Source: Tabrizicola_A sp964393035 (GTDB lineage: Bacteria; Pseudomonadota; Alphaproteobacteria; Rhodobacterales; Rhodobacteraceae). From it: a stretch of 64,000 nt of DNA. The notes below the pieces were generated by a model. The model searched no databases. It was not told the DNA's origin and saw nothing but the letters and a program-made list of their open reading frames with translations. The translations under genes were made by a program, and so were the position numbers. Below are positions 8,607 through 16,762 of this stretch, piece by piece (the stretch's first letter is position 1; each line of letters begins with the position of its first letter). Where the stretch lies: positions 310,001 through 374,000 of the forward strand of contig CAYMRX010000001.1 in NCBI GenBank assembly GCA_964393035.1, in the 5' to 3' direction.

Positions 8607-10037
8607 TTACTTCAGGATCTCGCCGAAGCCCGAGATCTTCAAGAGATCATCCGTGCGATAGCCATCAACCTTTGGCATCGCACTGTCATCGGAATGTTGG
8701 ATCGACAGATAGGCCGTCTTGCCGCTGGCATCAAAAATGAAGCCCGTTGGCTCGGCGCTGCTGTCTTTGACCGACACAACCCGGATGCAGCCATCGGATT
8801 TCACATCGCGGTCCGCCCCGTCGGGCAGACAGGCCCAGATATCGCCATTCAGGTGATCCTCGGCGACATAAAGAATTCCGGTGCCGGGCTGAAAGTCGAG
8901 ATTGTCAAAGGAGTTGAACTCGGTATCGCCTTCGATGAAGCGGTTGATCACCGTGGTCGGGGCCAGCTTGCCCGCCGCATAGGGCCCCGGTGCCAAAGGA
9001 TCGCTGTCGATGGCGCACATCACCTCGGCATAATTGCCCGCCGCCTCATTGCCGGTATTGCTGAAACAAAACCGCACCCCCGCGGTGTAGGTCGGATCCT
9101 GATGCAGATCCTCGGGGCGATAATAGCCCGTCGCGCCTTTTTCATGCGCGTCCTTTCGGGCCTTGGCGGGGTCCACCTGAACCCAAGTCGCATTGCCAAC
9201 CTCGCAGCCCTGCCCGTATTGCACCAGATCCCGCACGCATTGCACCTGCATGGCATAGGTCTTGCCCGCGACAAGAGGCGAGTCTTCCAAGCTGGCAATT
9301 TCCCCCCCGGCAAAGGGCGTTTCCGGGATGAATTTGAACATCGCGCCCCCATCGGCGTTCGGCGCAGTGGTTCCGGGGCGCAATTCGTCGCCGCCATAGA
9401 CGACACCGCTCTCCAACACGGCGGTGCCTTCCCATCGCATGACGGGCAAGGCCGGACGCCGGACCACCGCGACCGGATCACTTGTCTCCCCTGTATCGCC
9501 ATTCAGAACCGTGACCGTCCCGGATATCGCCAACGGATTCAGGATTTCATAAGCCCCGCCTTGGTCGCGTTCTTCGGTAATCAGGATCGTGCCCCAAGGC
9601 GTGGTGCGGACGCCGTCGCAATGCGAGGTTCCCCGCACGATGGTTTCCACCCTGCCATCAACCAGCGATATGCGTTGCACACCGGGCTGCATCTTGCCCG
9701 GCGCGAGGAGTTCGGCCTTGCTTTCAATGCAGGCAATCAGGTGGCTTGGGGTCTTGGCGGGATAAAAGGCCATCATGTCGCTGTATTCGGCAGCCTCGGT
9801 GGTCAGGAACTCGGCGACCAGCCCATCAGCCAAAGCGATGCTGTCGGCAACGCTGCGGCCCGCAACCCGATACCCCTGCATCGGGCTTGGCGCGGCAGAT
9901 GTCGCCAAGGGGGCTTCAATCCCAAACAGCGCGGGGGCGTTTCGGGCCAACAAAGCATCGACCACAACGCCGAAATCTTCGGCGCCCGCAGTCCCCGCAA
10001 CACCAGAAAGAAGCCATCCCAGCAAGATTCGCTTCAA
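8607..10037 (-). CDS. Secreted PhoX-like (DUF839) protein, probable TTG start
   Basis: This 476-residue exported protein resembles the PhoX/DUF839 beta-propeller family, whose founder is a calcium- and iron-dependent alkaline phosphatase. Recognisable blocks are TSHCDGVRTTPWGTILITEE, FNSFDNLDFQPGTGILYVAED and a C-terminal WACLPDGADRD region. An upstream in-frame ATG at 10049 has no ribosome site, whereas a perfect GGAGG (10043-10047) lies five bases before TTG at 10035-10037. Starting there gives a clean signal peptide, MKRILLGWLLSGVAGTAGA. It is a single gene upstream of the CocE-like hydrolase. Phosphatase activity is not proven. Confidence 0.68.
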   Translation of the reverse strand: MKRILLGWLLSGVAGTAGAEDFGVVVDALLARNAPALFGIEAPLATSAAPSPMQGYRVAGRSVADSIALADGLVAEFLTTEAAEYSDMMAFYPAKTPSHLIACIESKAELLAPGKMQPGVQRISLVDGRVETIVRGTSHCDGVRTTPWGTILITEERDQGGAYEILNPLAISGTVTVLNGDTGETSDPVAVVRRPALPVMRWEGTAVLESGVVYGGDELRPGTTAPNADGGAMFKFIPETPFAGGEIASLEDSPLVAGKTYAMQVQCVRDLVQYGQGCEVGNATWVQVDPAKARKDAHEKGATGYYRPEDLHQDPTYTAGVRFCFSNTGNEAAGNYAEVMCAIDSDPLAPGPYAAGKLAPTTVINRFIEGDTEFNSFDNLDFQPGTGILYVAEDHLNGDIWACLPDGADRDVKSDGCIRVVSVKDSSAEPTGFIFDASGKTAYLSIQHSDDSAMPKVDGYRTDDLLKISGFGEILK

Positions 10038-10194
10038 CTCAACCTCCATGGCCTCTGCCCGTCTCTTGCCCCCATGCCGTAACGCAACAGCGACGCGCAT
10101 GTAACAGGGTAATGTCAGAAAACCTTGCCACCGGGCCTTGCCGCCGCGCCGGGACAGATTAGTCTGCCACCAGTCCCCATGCCCCGGAGCCGTC

Positions 10195-11715
10195 ATGACC
10201 AAGTCTTCGCCGAAGCGCCCCAATATCCTGATCCTGATGGTCGACCAGTTGACCGGGACGCTGTTCGAAGACGGCCCTGCCGACTTTCTGCACGTGCCGA
10301 ACCTGCGCAAACTCGCCGCCCGCTCGGTGCGCTTTGCCAACAGCTACACCGCCTCGCCGCTTTGCGCCCCTGCCCGCGCCGCCTTCATGTCGGGCGCCCT
10401 GCCCCGCCGCACCCGCGTTTATGACAACGCGGCCGAGTTCTGCTCGGATATCCCGACCTATGCCCATCACCTGCGCCGTGCGGGCTATTACACCGCCCTT
10501 TCGGGCAAGATGCATTTCGTCGGCCCCGACCAGCTGCACGGGTTCGAGGAACGCCTGACCACCGACATCTACCCTGCCGATTTCGGCTGGACGCCAGATT
10601 ACCGCAAACCGGGCGAGCGGATCGACTGGTGGTATCACAACATGGGGTCCGTCACTGGCGCGGGCGTGGCCGAAATCACCAACCAATTGGAATACGATGA
10701 CGACGTCTGCCATCAGGCGGTGCAGAAGCTTTACGACCTGTCGCGCGGCCTTGATCCGCGCCCCTGGTGCCTGACCGCCAGCTTCACCCACCCGCATGAC
10801 CCCTTCGTCGCCCGCCGCAAATACTGGGATCTTTACGAAGGCATCCCGGAACTGGAACCGCCAGAGGGGCTGGCCTATGAAGACATGGACCCCCATTCCA
10901 AACGCCTGATGGACGCCTGCGACTGGCGCTCGATGGAGGTGACGCCCGAGCATATCCGCCGGTCACGCCAAGGCTATTTTGCCAATATCTCCTATGTCGA
11001 CGACAAGATCGGCGAGATCTTGGCCGTACTGGAGGCAAGCCGCCAAGAAGCGATCATCGTCTTCGTCTCCGACCACGGCGAGATGCTGGGCCGCAAGAGC
11101 CTGTGGTTCAAGATGAACTTCTTCGAAGGTTCGGCCCGTGTGCCCTTGATGATCGCGGCCCCCGGCCTGACACCGACCACCGTCACCACCCCGGTTTCCA
11201 CCATCGACCTGACGCCGTCGCTTTGCGATCTGGCCGGCATCTCGATGGACGAGGTCATGCCTTGGACGGATGGGGAAAGCCTTGTCCCCTTGGCCAAGGG
11301 CACCGAACGCACCAGCCCCGTCGCGATGGAATATGCCGCCGAAGGCACCATCACCCCGATGGTCTGCCTGCGGCAGGGCGCATGGAAATACATCCACTGC
11401 CCGGCCGATCCCGATCTGCTGTTCGATGTGGCGGGTGACCCCGAGGAAACCAACAACCTCGCCGGTGATCCCCGTGCGGCCGAAGTGCTGGCGCATTTCC
11501 AAACGCTGGCAAAAGCCCGCTGGGACATGGCCGCCTATGACGCCGAAGTACGCCAAAGTCAGGCCCGCCGCTGGGTGGTCTATGAGGCGTTGCGCAACGG
11601 CAATTACTATCCGTGGGACCACCAGCCGCTGCGCGCTGCCTCGGAACGCTACATGCGCAACCACATGGATCTGAACGTGCTCGAAGAGAACAAACGCTTC
11701 CCGCGCGGGGAATAG
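10195..11715 (+). CDS. betC: Choline-sulfatase
   Basis: This 506-residue sulfatase hydrolyses choline-O-sulfate to choline and sulfate, feeding glycine betaine synthesis. It is recognised along its whole length: NILILMVDQLTGTLF at the start, the formylglycine site CAPAR with Cys57, HFVGPDQLHGFEERL, and the diagnostic C-terminal region (WVVYEALRNGNYYPWDHQPL, YMRNHMDLN) characteristic of BetC rather than of other sulfatases. The start at 10195 follows GGAG at seven bases; the open frame extends further upstream without a better site. In rhizobia betC heads betICBA, but here no betA, betB or betI is adjacent. It converges with the GMC oxidoreductase gene. Confidence 0.95.
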   Translation: MTKSSPKRPNILILMVDQLTGTLFEDGPADFLHVPNLRKLAARSVRFANSYTASPLCAPARAAFMSGALPRRTRVYDNAAEFCSDIPTYAHHLRRAGYYTALSGKMHFVGPDQLHGFEERLTTDIYPADFGWTPDYRKPGERIDWWYHNMGSVTGAGVAEITNQLEYDDDVCHQAVQKLYDLSRGLDPRPWCLTASFTHPHDPFVARRKYWDLYEGIPELEPPEGLAYEDMDPHSKRLMDACDWRSMEVTPEHIRRSRQGYFANISYVDDKIGEILAVLEASRQEAIIVFVSDHGEMLGRKSLWFKMNFFEGSARVPLMIAAPGLTPTTVTTPVSTIDLTPSLCDLAGISMDEVMPWTDGESLVPLAKGTERTSPVAMEYAAEGTITPMVCLRQGAWKYIHCPADPDLLFDVAGDPEETNNLAGDPRAAEVLAHFQTLAKARWDMAAYDAEVRQSQARRWVVYEALRNGNYYPWDHQPLRAASERYMRNHMDLNVLEENKRFPRGE

Positions 11716-11760
11716 GAAAGGGGGCGCTGCCCCCCTCGGCCCCTTCAGGGCCTCACCCCC

Positions 11761-11827
11761 GGAGTATTTCAAAAGGCGCAAAACCTTGCCCTGTGCGCCC
11801 TATGATTTGCGCCTTGCCAAATACTCC
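11761..11827. terminator. Inverted pair of GAGTATTT elements, probable bidirectional terminator
   Basis: In the gap between convergent betC and the GMC gene, a 22-nt arm (11761-11782) and its near-complement (11806-11827, 19 of 22 matching) flank a 23-nt loop. The left arm is identical to the complement of 46606-46627 after trpS. A small GGGGGC/GCCCCC hairpin (11720-11734) follows the betC stop. The rest of the gap to 11924 shows nothing else. Confidence 0.6.
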
Positions 11828-11924
11828 CGCCGGAGGCTCCTCGATCCCAGCCCGTGGCTCGGGTTGGGATTATTCCGTGGCAACGCCGCCGAGCGGGGGC
11901 TCGATGCCCTCCGAGGTGGCCCCC

Positions 11925-13553
11925 TTATCGGGCATCCTCCAGCACCTTTTCCGCGCCCTTCCACCCCATCAGGATGGAAGGGGCGTTGGTGTTGCCCGCA
12001 ATCAGGTTCGGGAAAGCTGCGGCGTCGATCACCCGCAACCCGTCGATCCCATGCACGCGGCAGCGGGCATCGACCACCGAGGTCGCAGGGTCTGCGCCCA
12101 TCCGCGCGGTGCAGGAGTGGTGATAGACAGTACCTGACCGCTGGCGGAAATCATGGATAAGGTCGGCATCCGATTGCACGGCGGGACCGGGGCGCAGTTC
12201 TTCCTCGATCAGCCCTGCCATCGCCGGCTGCGCCGCGATGTGGCGGAGGTATTTCACCGCCTCCAGCATTTCCTGCACATCATGGTCGGTGGAAAACACA
12301 TTCGCCACGATCTTGGGATGCGCCAGCGGGTCGGGTGATTGAATATGGATATGCCCGCGCGAGGTGGGGCGGCAGTTCGACAGGCCGATCGACAGGCCGG
12401 GGAAGGGATCGGGCGTCAAGAGCGGCCGTTCGCCCGCTTTGGGCAGCAGCGTTGAGAAGGCTTGCAGGTAAAGCTGCATGTTTGGCCGGTCCAGCCCTGC
12501 GCGGGTGCGGAAGAACCCGCCACCGTGGTTGATGGACTTGGCCAAAGGCCCGCCTCCGGTCAGGAAATACTGCATGCCGACCAGCATCTTGCCCCACCAC
12601 GGGCGCAGAATGCTGTTGTAGGTCGGCACCTTCATGCGGAAGGTGTAATTGATGCCCTGATGGTCGGACATATGCTCGCCCACATTGGAGTTATCCAGCA
12701 CCACCGGCAGGCCAAGGCCCTGAAGATGCGCGGCATTGCCGATGCCCGAAAGCTCCAGCAGTTGCGGCGAGTTCACCGCGCCGCCCGACAGGATCACCTC
12801 GGCGTTGCAGCGCAGTTCATGGCGCAGGCCGCCTTGCACATATTCCACGCCAACCGCGCGGCGGCCCTCCATCAGCACTTTCGTCACCTGCGCCCGCGTG
12901 ATGACCCGCAGGTTCGCCCGTTTCAGCGCCGGGCGCAGGAAGGCCCGCGCGGCCGAGTTGCGGCGCGCGTGTCTGATGGTCATCTGGTAATGGCCCGCGC
13001 CCTCTTGTTCGGCACCGTTGAAATCGTGGTTATAGGGCAAACCGGCCTGACCGCAGGCCTTGATGTAATCATCCACCAAAGGGTGCAGCCCCTTGCGATT
13101 GGCACTGATGAACAAAGGGCCACCCTTGCCGCGCCAGGTATCGCCGCCCGCCTCATTGTCTTCGATCGCGCGGTAAGCGGCGGTGCAATCGTCAAAGCTC
13201 CAGCCGGGGTTTTCGGCGCCCCATTCGTCGTAATCTGCCCGATGGCCCCGGATCCAGACCATGGCATTGATGCTGGAAGATCCACCAAGGATGCGCCCGC
13301 GTGGCCAGTGGTCGCGCTGGCCGTTCAGACCCGGATCGGGTTCGGTCGCGTACATCCAGTTGACGGCCGGGTTGTAGAACAACTTGCCATATCCCAGCGG
13401 CAGATGGACGAAGAAATTCATCAGGTTGAGCGCGGTATCGCTGCCTCCGGCCTCGATCAGGGTCACGCGATGCTTGCCGCTTTCGGTCAGCCGGTTGGCC
13501 AGAACGCAGCCCGCAGATCCGGCGCCGACGATGATGTAATCTGTTTGCTGCAT
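11925..13553 (-). CDS. GMC family oxidoreductase, choline-dehydrogenase-like
   Basis: This 542-residue FAD-dependent alcohol oxidoreductase of the glucose-methanol-choline family has the FAD-binding motif GAGSAGCVLANRL at residues 9-21, the GMC signatures RGRILGGSSSINAMV and GGAVNSPQLLELSG, and the catalytic pair His (YHHSCTARMG) and Asn (AGNTNAPSI) near the C-terminus. It differs from true BetA in the INAMVWIRGHRADYDEW region, so choline is not assured. Start at 13553 begins MQQTDYIIVGAG, the usual GMC N-terminus, though its ribosome site is poor. It lies downstream of caiD and may oxidise a hydroxylated quaternary amine or alcohol. Confidence 0.85.
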   Translation of the reverse strand: MQQTDYIIVGAGSAGCVLANRLTESGKHRVTLIEAGGSDTALNLMNFFVHLPLGYGKLFYNPAVNWMYATEPDPGLNGQRDHWPRGRILGGSSSINAMVWIRGHRADYDEWGAENPGWSFDDCTAAYRAIEDNEAGGDTWRGKGGPLFISANRKGLHPLVDDYIKACGQAGLPYNHDFNGAEQEGAGHYQMTIRHARRNSAARAFLRPALKRANLRVITRAQVTKVLMEGRRAVGVEYVQGGLRHELRCNAEVILSGGAVNSPQLLELSGIGNAAHLQGLGLPVVLDNSNVGEHMSDHQGINYTFRMKVPTYNSILRPWWGKMLVGMQYFLTGGGPLAKSINHGGGFFRTRAGLDRPNMQLYLQAFSTLLPKAGERPLLTPDPFPGLSIGLSNCRPTSRGHIHIQSPDPLAHPKIVANVFSTDHDVQEMLEAVKYLRHIAAQPAMAGLIEEELRPGPAVQSDADLIHDFRQRSGTVYHHSCTARMGADPATSVVDARCRVHGIDGLRVIDAAAFPNLIAGNTNAPSILMGWKGAEKVLEDAR

Positions 13554-13595
13554 GCCGCCCGCCCGTGGAAAGCCCGGGGCGCTGCCCCGGACCCC

Positions 13596-13620
13596 GGGAT
13601 ATTTGCGCCACATTGAAGGC
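13596..13620. repeat. GGGATATTT element with GGGGCGCTGCCCC hairpin
   Basis: A palindromic GGGGCGCTGCCCC (13576-13588) precedes gggatatttgcgccacattg. The same pair of modules in the same order recurs at 16514-16556. Confidence 0.5.
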
Positions 13621-13646
13621 ACCGGGGTTTGTCCGTGATAAGCAAA

Positions 13647-13667
13647 GGGCGGGGGTTTGCCCCGCCC
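13647..13667 (-). terminator. Terminator-like hairpin after caiD
   Basis: An 8-bp GC stem (GGGCGGGG at 13647-13654, CCCCGCCC at 13660-13667) has a five-base loop. On the minus strand it comes 25 bases after the caiD stop and is followed by TTTGCTT. This suggests caiD ends a transcript and the GMC gene may be expressed separately. Confidence 0.55.
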
Positions 13668-13692
13668 GTTCCCGACATTTTCTGTCGCCCGC

Positions 13693-14493
13693 TTACCGCC
13701 CCTTCCAGACCGGATCGCGTTTTTCGGCAAAGGCCTTCGCGCCTTCCAACTGGTCCTCCGAGGAATAGAGTTTATCCACGGTCGGCATCTGCCGTTTGGT
13801 GATGCGGTTCAGCGCATCCTGGAAGCGCATGTTTTCCGCCTCGCGCACGACCTCCTTGATCGCGGCGTAGACCAAAGGCGGGCCGGATTCCAGAAGGCGG
13901 GCAAGCTCCCATGCCTTGGCCAGCAGGTCCTCGGGCGCGCAGATTTCCTTTACCAACCCCCAGCGATGCGCTTCCTCGGCGTCAAACCAGCGGCCCGTCA
14001 GCAGAAGGTCCATGGCAACGTGATAGGGGATGCGCTTGGGCAATTTGATGCTGGCAGCATCGGCCACGGTGCCCGAACGGATTTCCGGCAGGGCGAAGGT
14101 CGCGTTGGTGGAACACAGGATCAGATCGGCCGACAGCGCAAACTCCAAGCCCCCACCGCAGCAAATGCCGTTCACGGCGGCAATCACCGGCTTGTTGAGG
14201 TTCGGCAGTTCCTGCAACCCGGCAAAACCGCCGACGCCATAATCGCCATCCACCGCATCGCCTTCGGCAGCGGCTTTCAAATCCCAACCGGGGCAGAAGA
14301 ATTTCTCACCCGCCGCGCGGATGATGCAGACGCGCAAGGAGTCGTCATCGCGGAAATCGCGGAACACCAGCCCCATCACCCGGCTGGTTTTCAGGCTGAT
14401 CGCATTGGCCTTGGGGGCGTCCAGCGTCACCTCAAGGATGGCACCTTCGCGACGGGTCTTGATCGGGCCTTCGGTTCGCATTTCCATCGCCAT
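13693..14493 (-). CDS. caiD: Carnitinyl-CoA dehydratase-like enoyl-CoA hydratase
   Basis: This 266-residue crotonase-fold protein closely follows CaiD: APKANAISLKTSRVMG, a near-identical WDLKAAAEGDA block around residue 71, and the C-terminal FAEKRDPVWKGR. CaiD interconverts crotonobetainyl-CoA and L-carnitinyl-CoA. The oxyanion-hole glycines are visible in AVNGICCGGGLEFALSAD. It lies four bases after the acyl-CoA ligase gene and in the same direction as the carnitine dehydrogenase genes. In this oxidative context it more likely hydrates crotonobetainyl-CoA to carnitinyl-CoA than runs the anaerobic E. coli reduction, which is inference from the neighbours. Confidence 0.85.
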   Translation of the reverse strand: MAMEMRTEGPIKTRREGAILEVTLDAPKANAISLKTSRVMGLVFRDFRDDDSLRVCIIRAAGEKFFCPGWDLKAAAEGDAVDGDYGVGGFAGLQELPNLNKPVIAAVNGICCGGGLEFALSADLILCSTNATFALPEIRSGTVADAASIKLPKRIPYHVAMDLLLTGRWFDAEEAHRWGLVKEICAPEDLLAKAWELARLLESGPPLVYAAIKEVVREAENMRFQDALNRITKRQMPTVDKLYSSEDQLEGAKAFAEKRDPVWKGR

Positions 14494-14497
14494 GGTC

Positions 14498-16483
14498 TCA
14501 TACCTTCCGGATCAGGGCATCCACCGCAACGGCACCTTGCGCCTTCACGAGGATCGGGTTGATTTCAATCTCTTCAAGGGTTTCGTCGGCCAGCATCCGC
14601 TGGCCAAGCGCCACAGCAATTTGCGCCACGGCGGCCATGTCGGCCTTGGGACGCCCGCGATAGCCATCCAGCAGCGGCCAAAGCCGCAGGGTCTGAAGGG
14701 CCGCAAGCACCTGCGCCTCGGTCGCAGGCAGGACCAATGTCACGGTATCGGCCAAGACCTCGGCGGTAACGCCACCCATGCCAAGCGTCAGCGTCACGCC
14801 GTAAACCGGATCGCGGCGCAGGCCCAGCAGGATTTCGGCGATGGTGCCTGTGACCATTTCTTCGGCGAGATAGCCGGTCGCACCGGGCATCTCGGCCTGA
14901 CCGTCCAGCGAAGAAAGTCCCAGCCGAACAGCGCCCGCCTCGGTCTTGTGGGCAAAGCCCAGACCCTTCAGCGCAAAGGGCGCGGTCAGGCCCGAGACAT
15001 CCAGCCCGGCAAGGGTTGGTGCGGTGACGGCGCGCGGAACACTCACCCCGGCCTTGGCCAGCAAAGCCTTGCCTTCCGCCTCGCTCAGCATCCCGCTGTC
15101 GCGCGGGGTCAAGGCCTTGGCAGGCCGCCAGCCCGGCGCACCCGCAGGCGTCTGCGCTGCCTTGATCGCAGCCAGCGCAGTTTCCAGACCCAAGAGGGTG
15201 CAAACGCCTTGATCCATCATCGCCTGCACCCTGCCCTCGCCGAAGTTCTCGGCCATGGAGGCCACGGGCAGGGCAATCTTGCCGGTGGCCTTTTGCGCGG
15301 CAATGATGGCGTCGAAGGCCGGTTGATAGCCCGACGGATCACAACGATCCGGGCGCGGGCTGTCGATGATGTAGATGCCCGCGTCATAGGCCTCAAGCAT
15401 GGCGGAAAAGACCTCGGTGGTCTTTGGCCCATCGCCCCAGATGAAGGTATGATAATCCAAGGGGTTGGAGATGGTGGGGATTTCACCCAGCACATTGAAC
15501 AGCCGGTCATGCGTGGCCTGCGGCACCGGCGGAAAGTCGATGCCATAGGGCGCGGCGAGGTCGGCGACGAGGCCCGCCTCACCACCGGAACAGGACAGCG
15601 AACAAATGCGCGTGCCGATCTGCGGGCCGTGCATGTGGAAGATCTTCAGCGTCTCGATCAGTTCCGAAGGCGTGTTGACCTCGGCCACGCCGATCTGGCG
15701 CAGGAAGGCCGACGAGGCCGCGCCGCCACCGGCCAAGCTGGCGGTATGGCTGGCGGCGGCGGTGCGGGAAAGCTCGGTCTTGCCCGACTTGATCGCCACT
15801 ACCCCCTTGCCCATGGCGCGCGCGCGTTCTGCCAAGGCGGCAAAGGCGGGGGCGTTGTCAATACCCTCGATGTAAAGCCCCAGTGCCGTGACGCGCGGAT
15901 CATCGAGAAGCGCCCCGGCCAGATCAGCCAAGCCCACCACGGCGGCATTGCCAAGACAGGCGACATAGGCCACCGGCAATCCGCGTTGCTGCATCCCGAG
16001 ATTGATGACAATGTTCGAGGATTGGCTGACCAGCGCCACACCCTTTTCTACCGGGATGCCGCCGTGCTGGTCGGGCCAGAGAAGCGCGCCATCGAGATAG
16101 TTGATGACGCCGTAACAGTTCGGCCCAAGGATCGGCATGTCCCCTGCCGTCTCGATCAGGCGCTGCTGCAACTCCGGCTCGCCCGCCTCGGTCCAGCCAG
16201 AGGCAAAGCAGATCGCCCCGCCCGCGCCCATAGCGGAAAGCTCGCGTACCACATCAATCGTGGCAAAGCGGTTGACGCCGATGAAGGTTGCGTCCGGCGG
16301 TTCGGGCAGATCGGCCAAAGACGCATAGGCCTTCAGCCCGCCGATTTCAGACTTGGTTGGATGCACAGGCCAGACCGGGCCTTTGAAGCCCATCTTGGCG
16401 CATTGTTCGATGACATTCAGCGCCCAGCCCGCGCCCAGAACGGCGATGGATTTCGGGCGAAGGAGACGGTCGAGGCGCGTCAT
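14498..16483 (-). CDS. Acetate--CoA ligase (ADP-forming) family protein
   Basis: This 661-residue fused acyl-CoA synthetase of the NDP-forming type has an N-terminal CoA-binding Rossmann domain (RPKSIAVLGAG near residue 10), a succinyl-CoA-ligase-like middle with GPNCYGVINY and the phosphohistidine region SHTASLAGG, and a C-terminal ATP-grasp domain (TPRDSGMLSEAEGKALL onward). Such enzymes activate carboxylic acids to CoA thioesters. Between caiD and an acyl-CoA dehydrogenase it is the best candidate to activate gamma-butyrobetaine, crotonobetaine or carnitine, in the place that AMP-forming CaiC takes in E. coli. The substrate is inferred only. Confidence 0.82.
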   Translation of the reverse strand: MTRLDRLLRPKSIAVLGAGWALNVIEQCAKMGFKGPVWPVHPTKSEIGGLKAYASLADLPEPPDATFIGVNRFATIDVVRELSAMGAGGAICFASGWTEAGEPELQQRLIETAGDMPILGPNCYGVINYLDGALLWPDQHGGIPVEKGVALVSQSSNIVINLGMQQRGLPVAYVACLGNAAVVGLADLAGALLDDPRVTALGLYIEGIDNAPAFAALAERARAMGKGVVAIKSGKTELSRTAAASHTASLAGGGAASSAFLRQIGVAEVNTPSELIETLKIFHMHGPQIGTRICSLSCSGGEAGLVADLAAPYGIDFPPVPQATHDRLFNVLGEIPTISNPLDYHTFIWGDGPKTTEVFSAMLEAYDAGIYIIDSPRPDRCDPSGYQPAFDAIIAAQKATGKIALPVASMAENFGEGRVQAMMDQGVCTLLGLETALAAIKAAQTPAGAPGWRPAKALTPRDSGMLSEAEGKALLAKAGVSVPRAVTAPTLAGLDVSGLTAPFALKGLGFAHKTEAGAVRLGLSSLDGQAEMPGATGYLAEEMVTGTIAEILLGLRRDPVYGVTLTLGMGGVTAEVLADTVTLVLPATEAQVLAALQTLRLWPLLDGYRGRPKADMAAVAQIAVALGQRMLADETLEEIEINPILVKAQGAVAVDALIRKV

Positions 16484-16762
16484 GACCTGCCTCCGCGCGC
16501 TTGGCCAACCCCCGGGGCGCTGCCCCGGACCCCGGGATATTTATGGACCGATGAAGACCAAAGACGCCCTGCCCCGAGCCAACGGGGCAGGGAATCTTCA
16601 CCGGTCACCGCCATCGGGGTCCCCCCCTGTGCGGTCTCATGACTGTCGGACAAAAAGGTTAAGGCTTCGTTCATTTCATCGGTCCGAAAATATCCTCGGG
16701 GGGTGAGGCGCGTCCGCGCCGAGGGGGGCAGACAGCCCCCCTGATTTTTCGTAGAATAATCG
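16484..16762. other. 279-base gap with several hairpins and an inverted pair of ATATTT elements
   Basis: No gene is credible here. The gap holds a GGGGCGCTGCCCC palindrome (16514-16526), then gggatatttatggaccgatg (16534-16553), and its inverted partner around 16674-16697 (ttcatcggtccgaaaatatc). Between these sits a 9-bp stem, CCCTGCCCC at 16567-16575 with GGGGCAGGG at 16584-16592. It separates the acyl-CoA dehydrogenase gene from the ligase gene and may end or process the carnitine operon transcript. Confidence 0.55.
16567..16592 (-). terminator. Terminator-like stem-loop between acyl-CoA dehydrogenase and ligase genes
   Basis: A perfect 9-bp stem with an eight-base loop. On the minus strand it is followed by GCGTCTTTGGTCTTC, a weak U-rich tract, so termination may be partial. 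Confidence 0.45.

Noticed and set aside
8694..10082. A 462-codon open frame on the plus strand opposite the PhoX-like gene
   Set aside because: Antisense shadow; low-complexity composition and no ribosome site, whereas the minus-strand protein has family motifs and a signal peptide.
11925..13553. Choline dehydrogenase betA
   Set aside because: It is a GMC enzyme with an N-terminal substrate region unlike BetA, and betB/betI are not adjacent; a generic name is safer.
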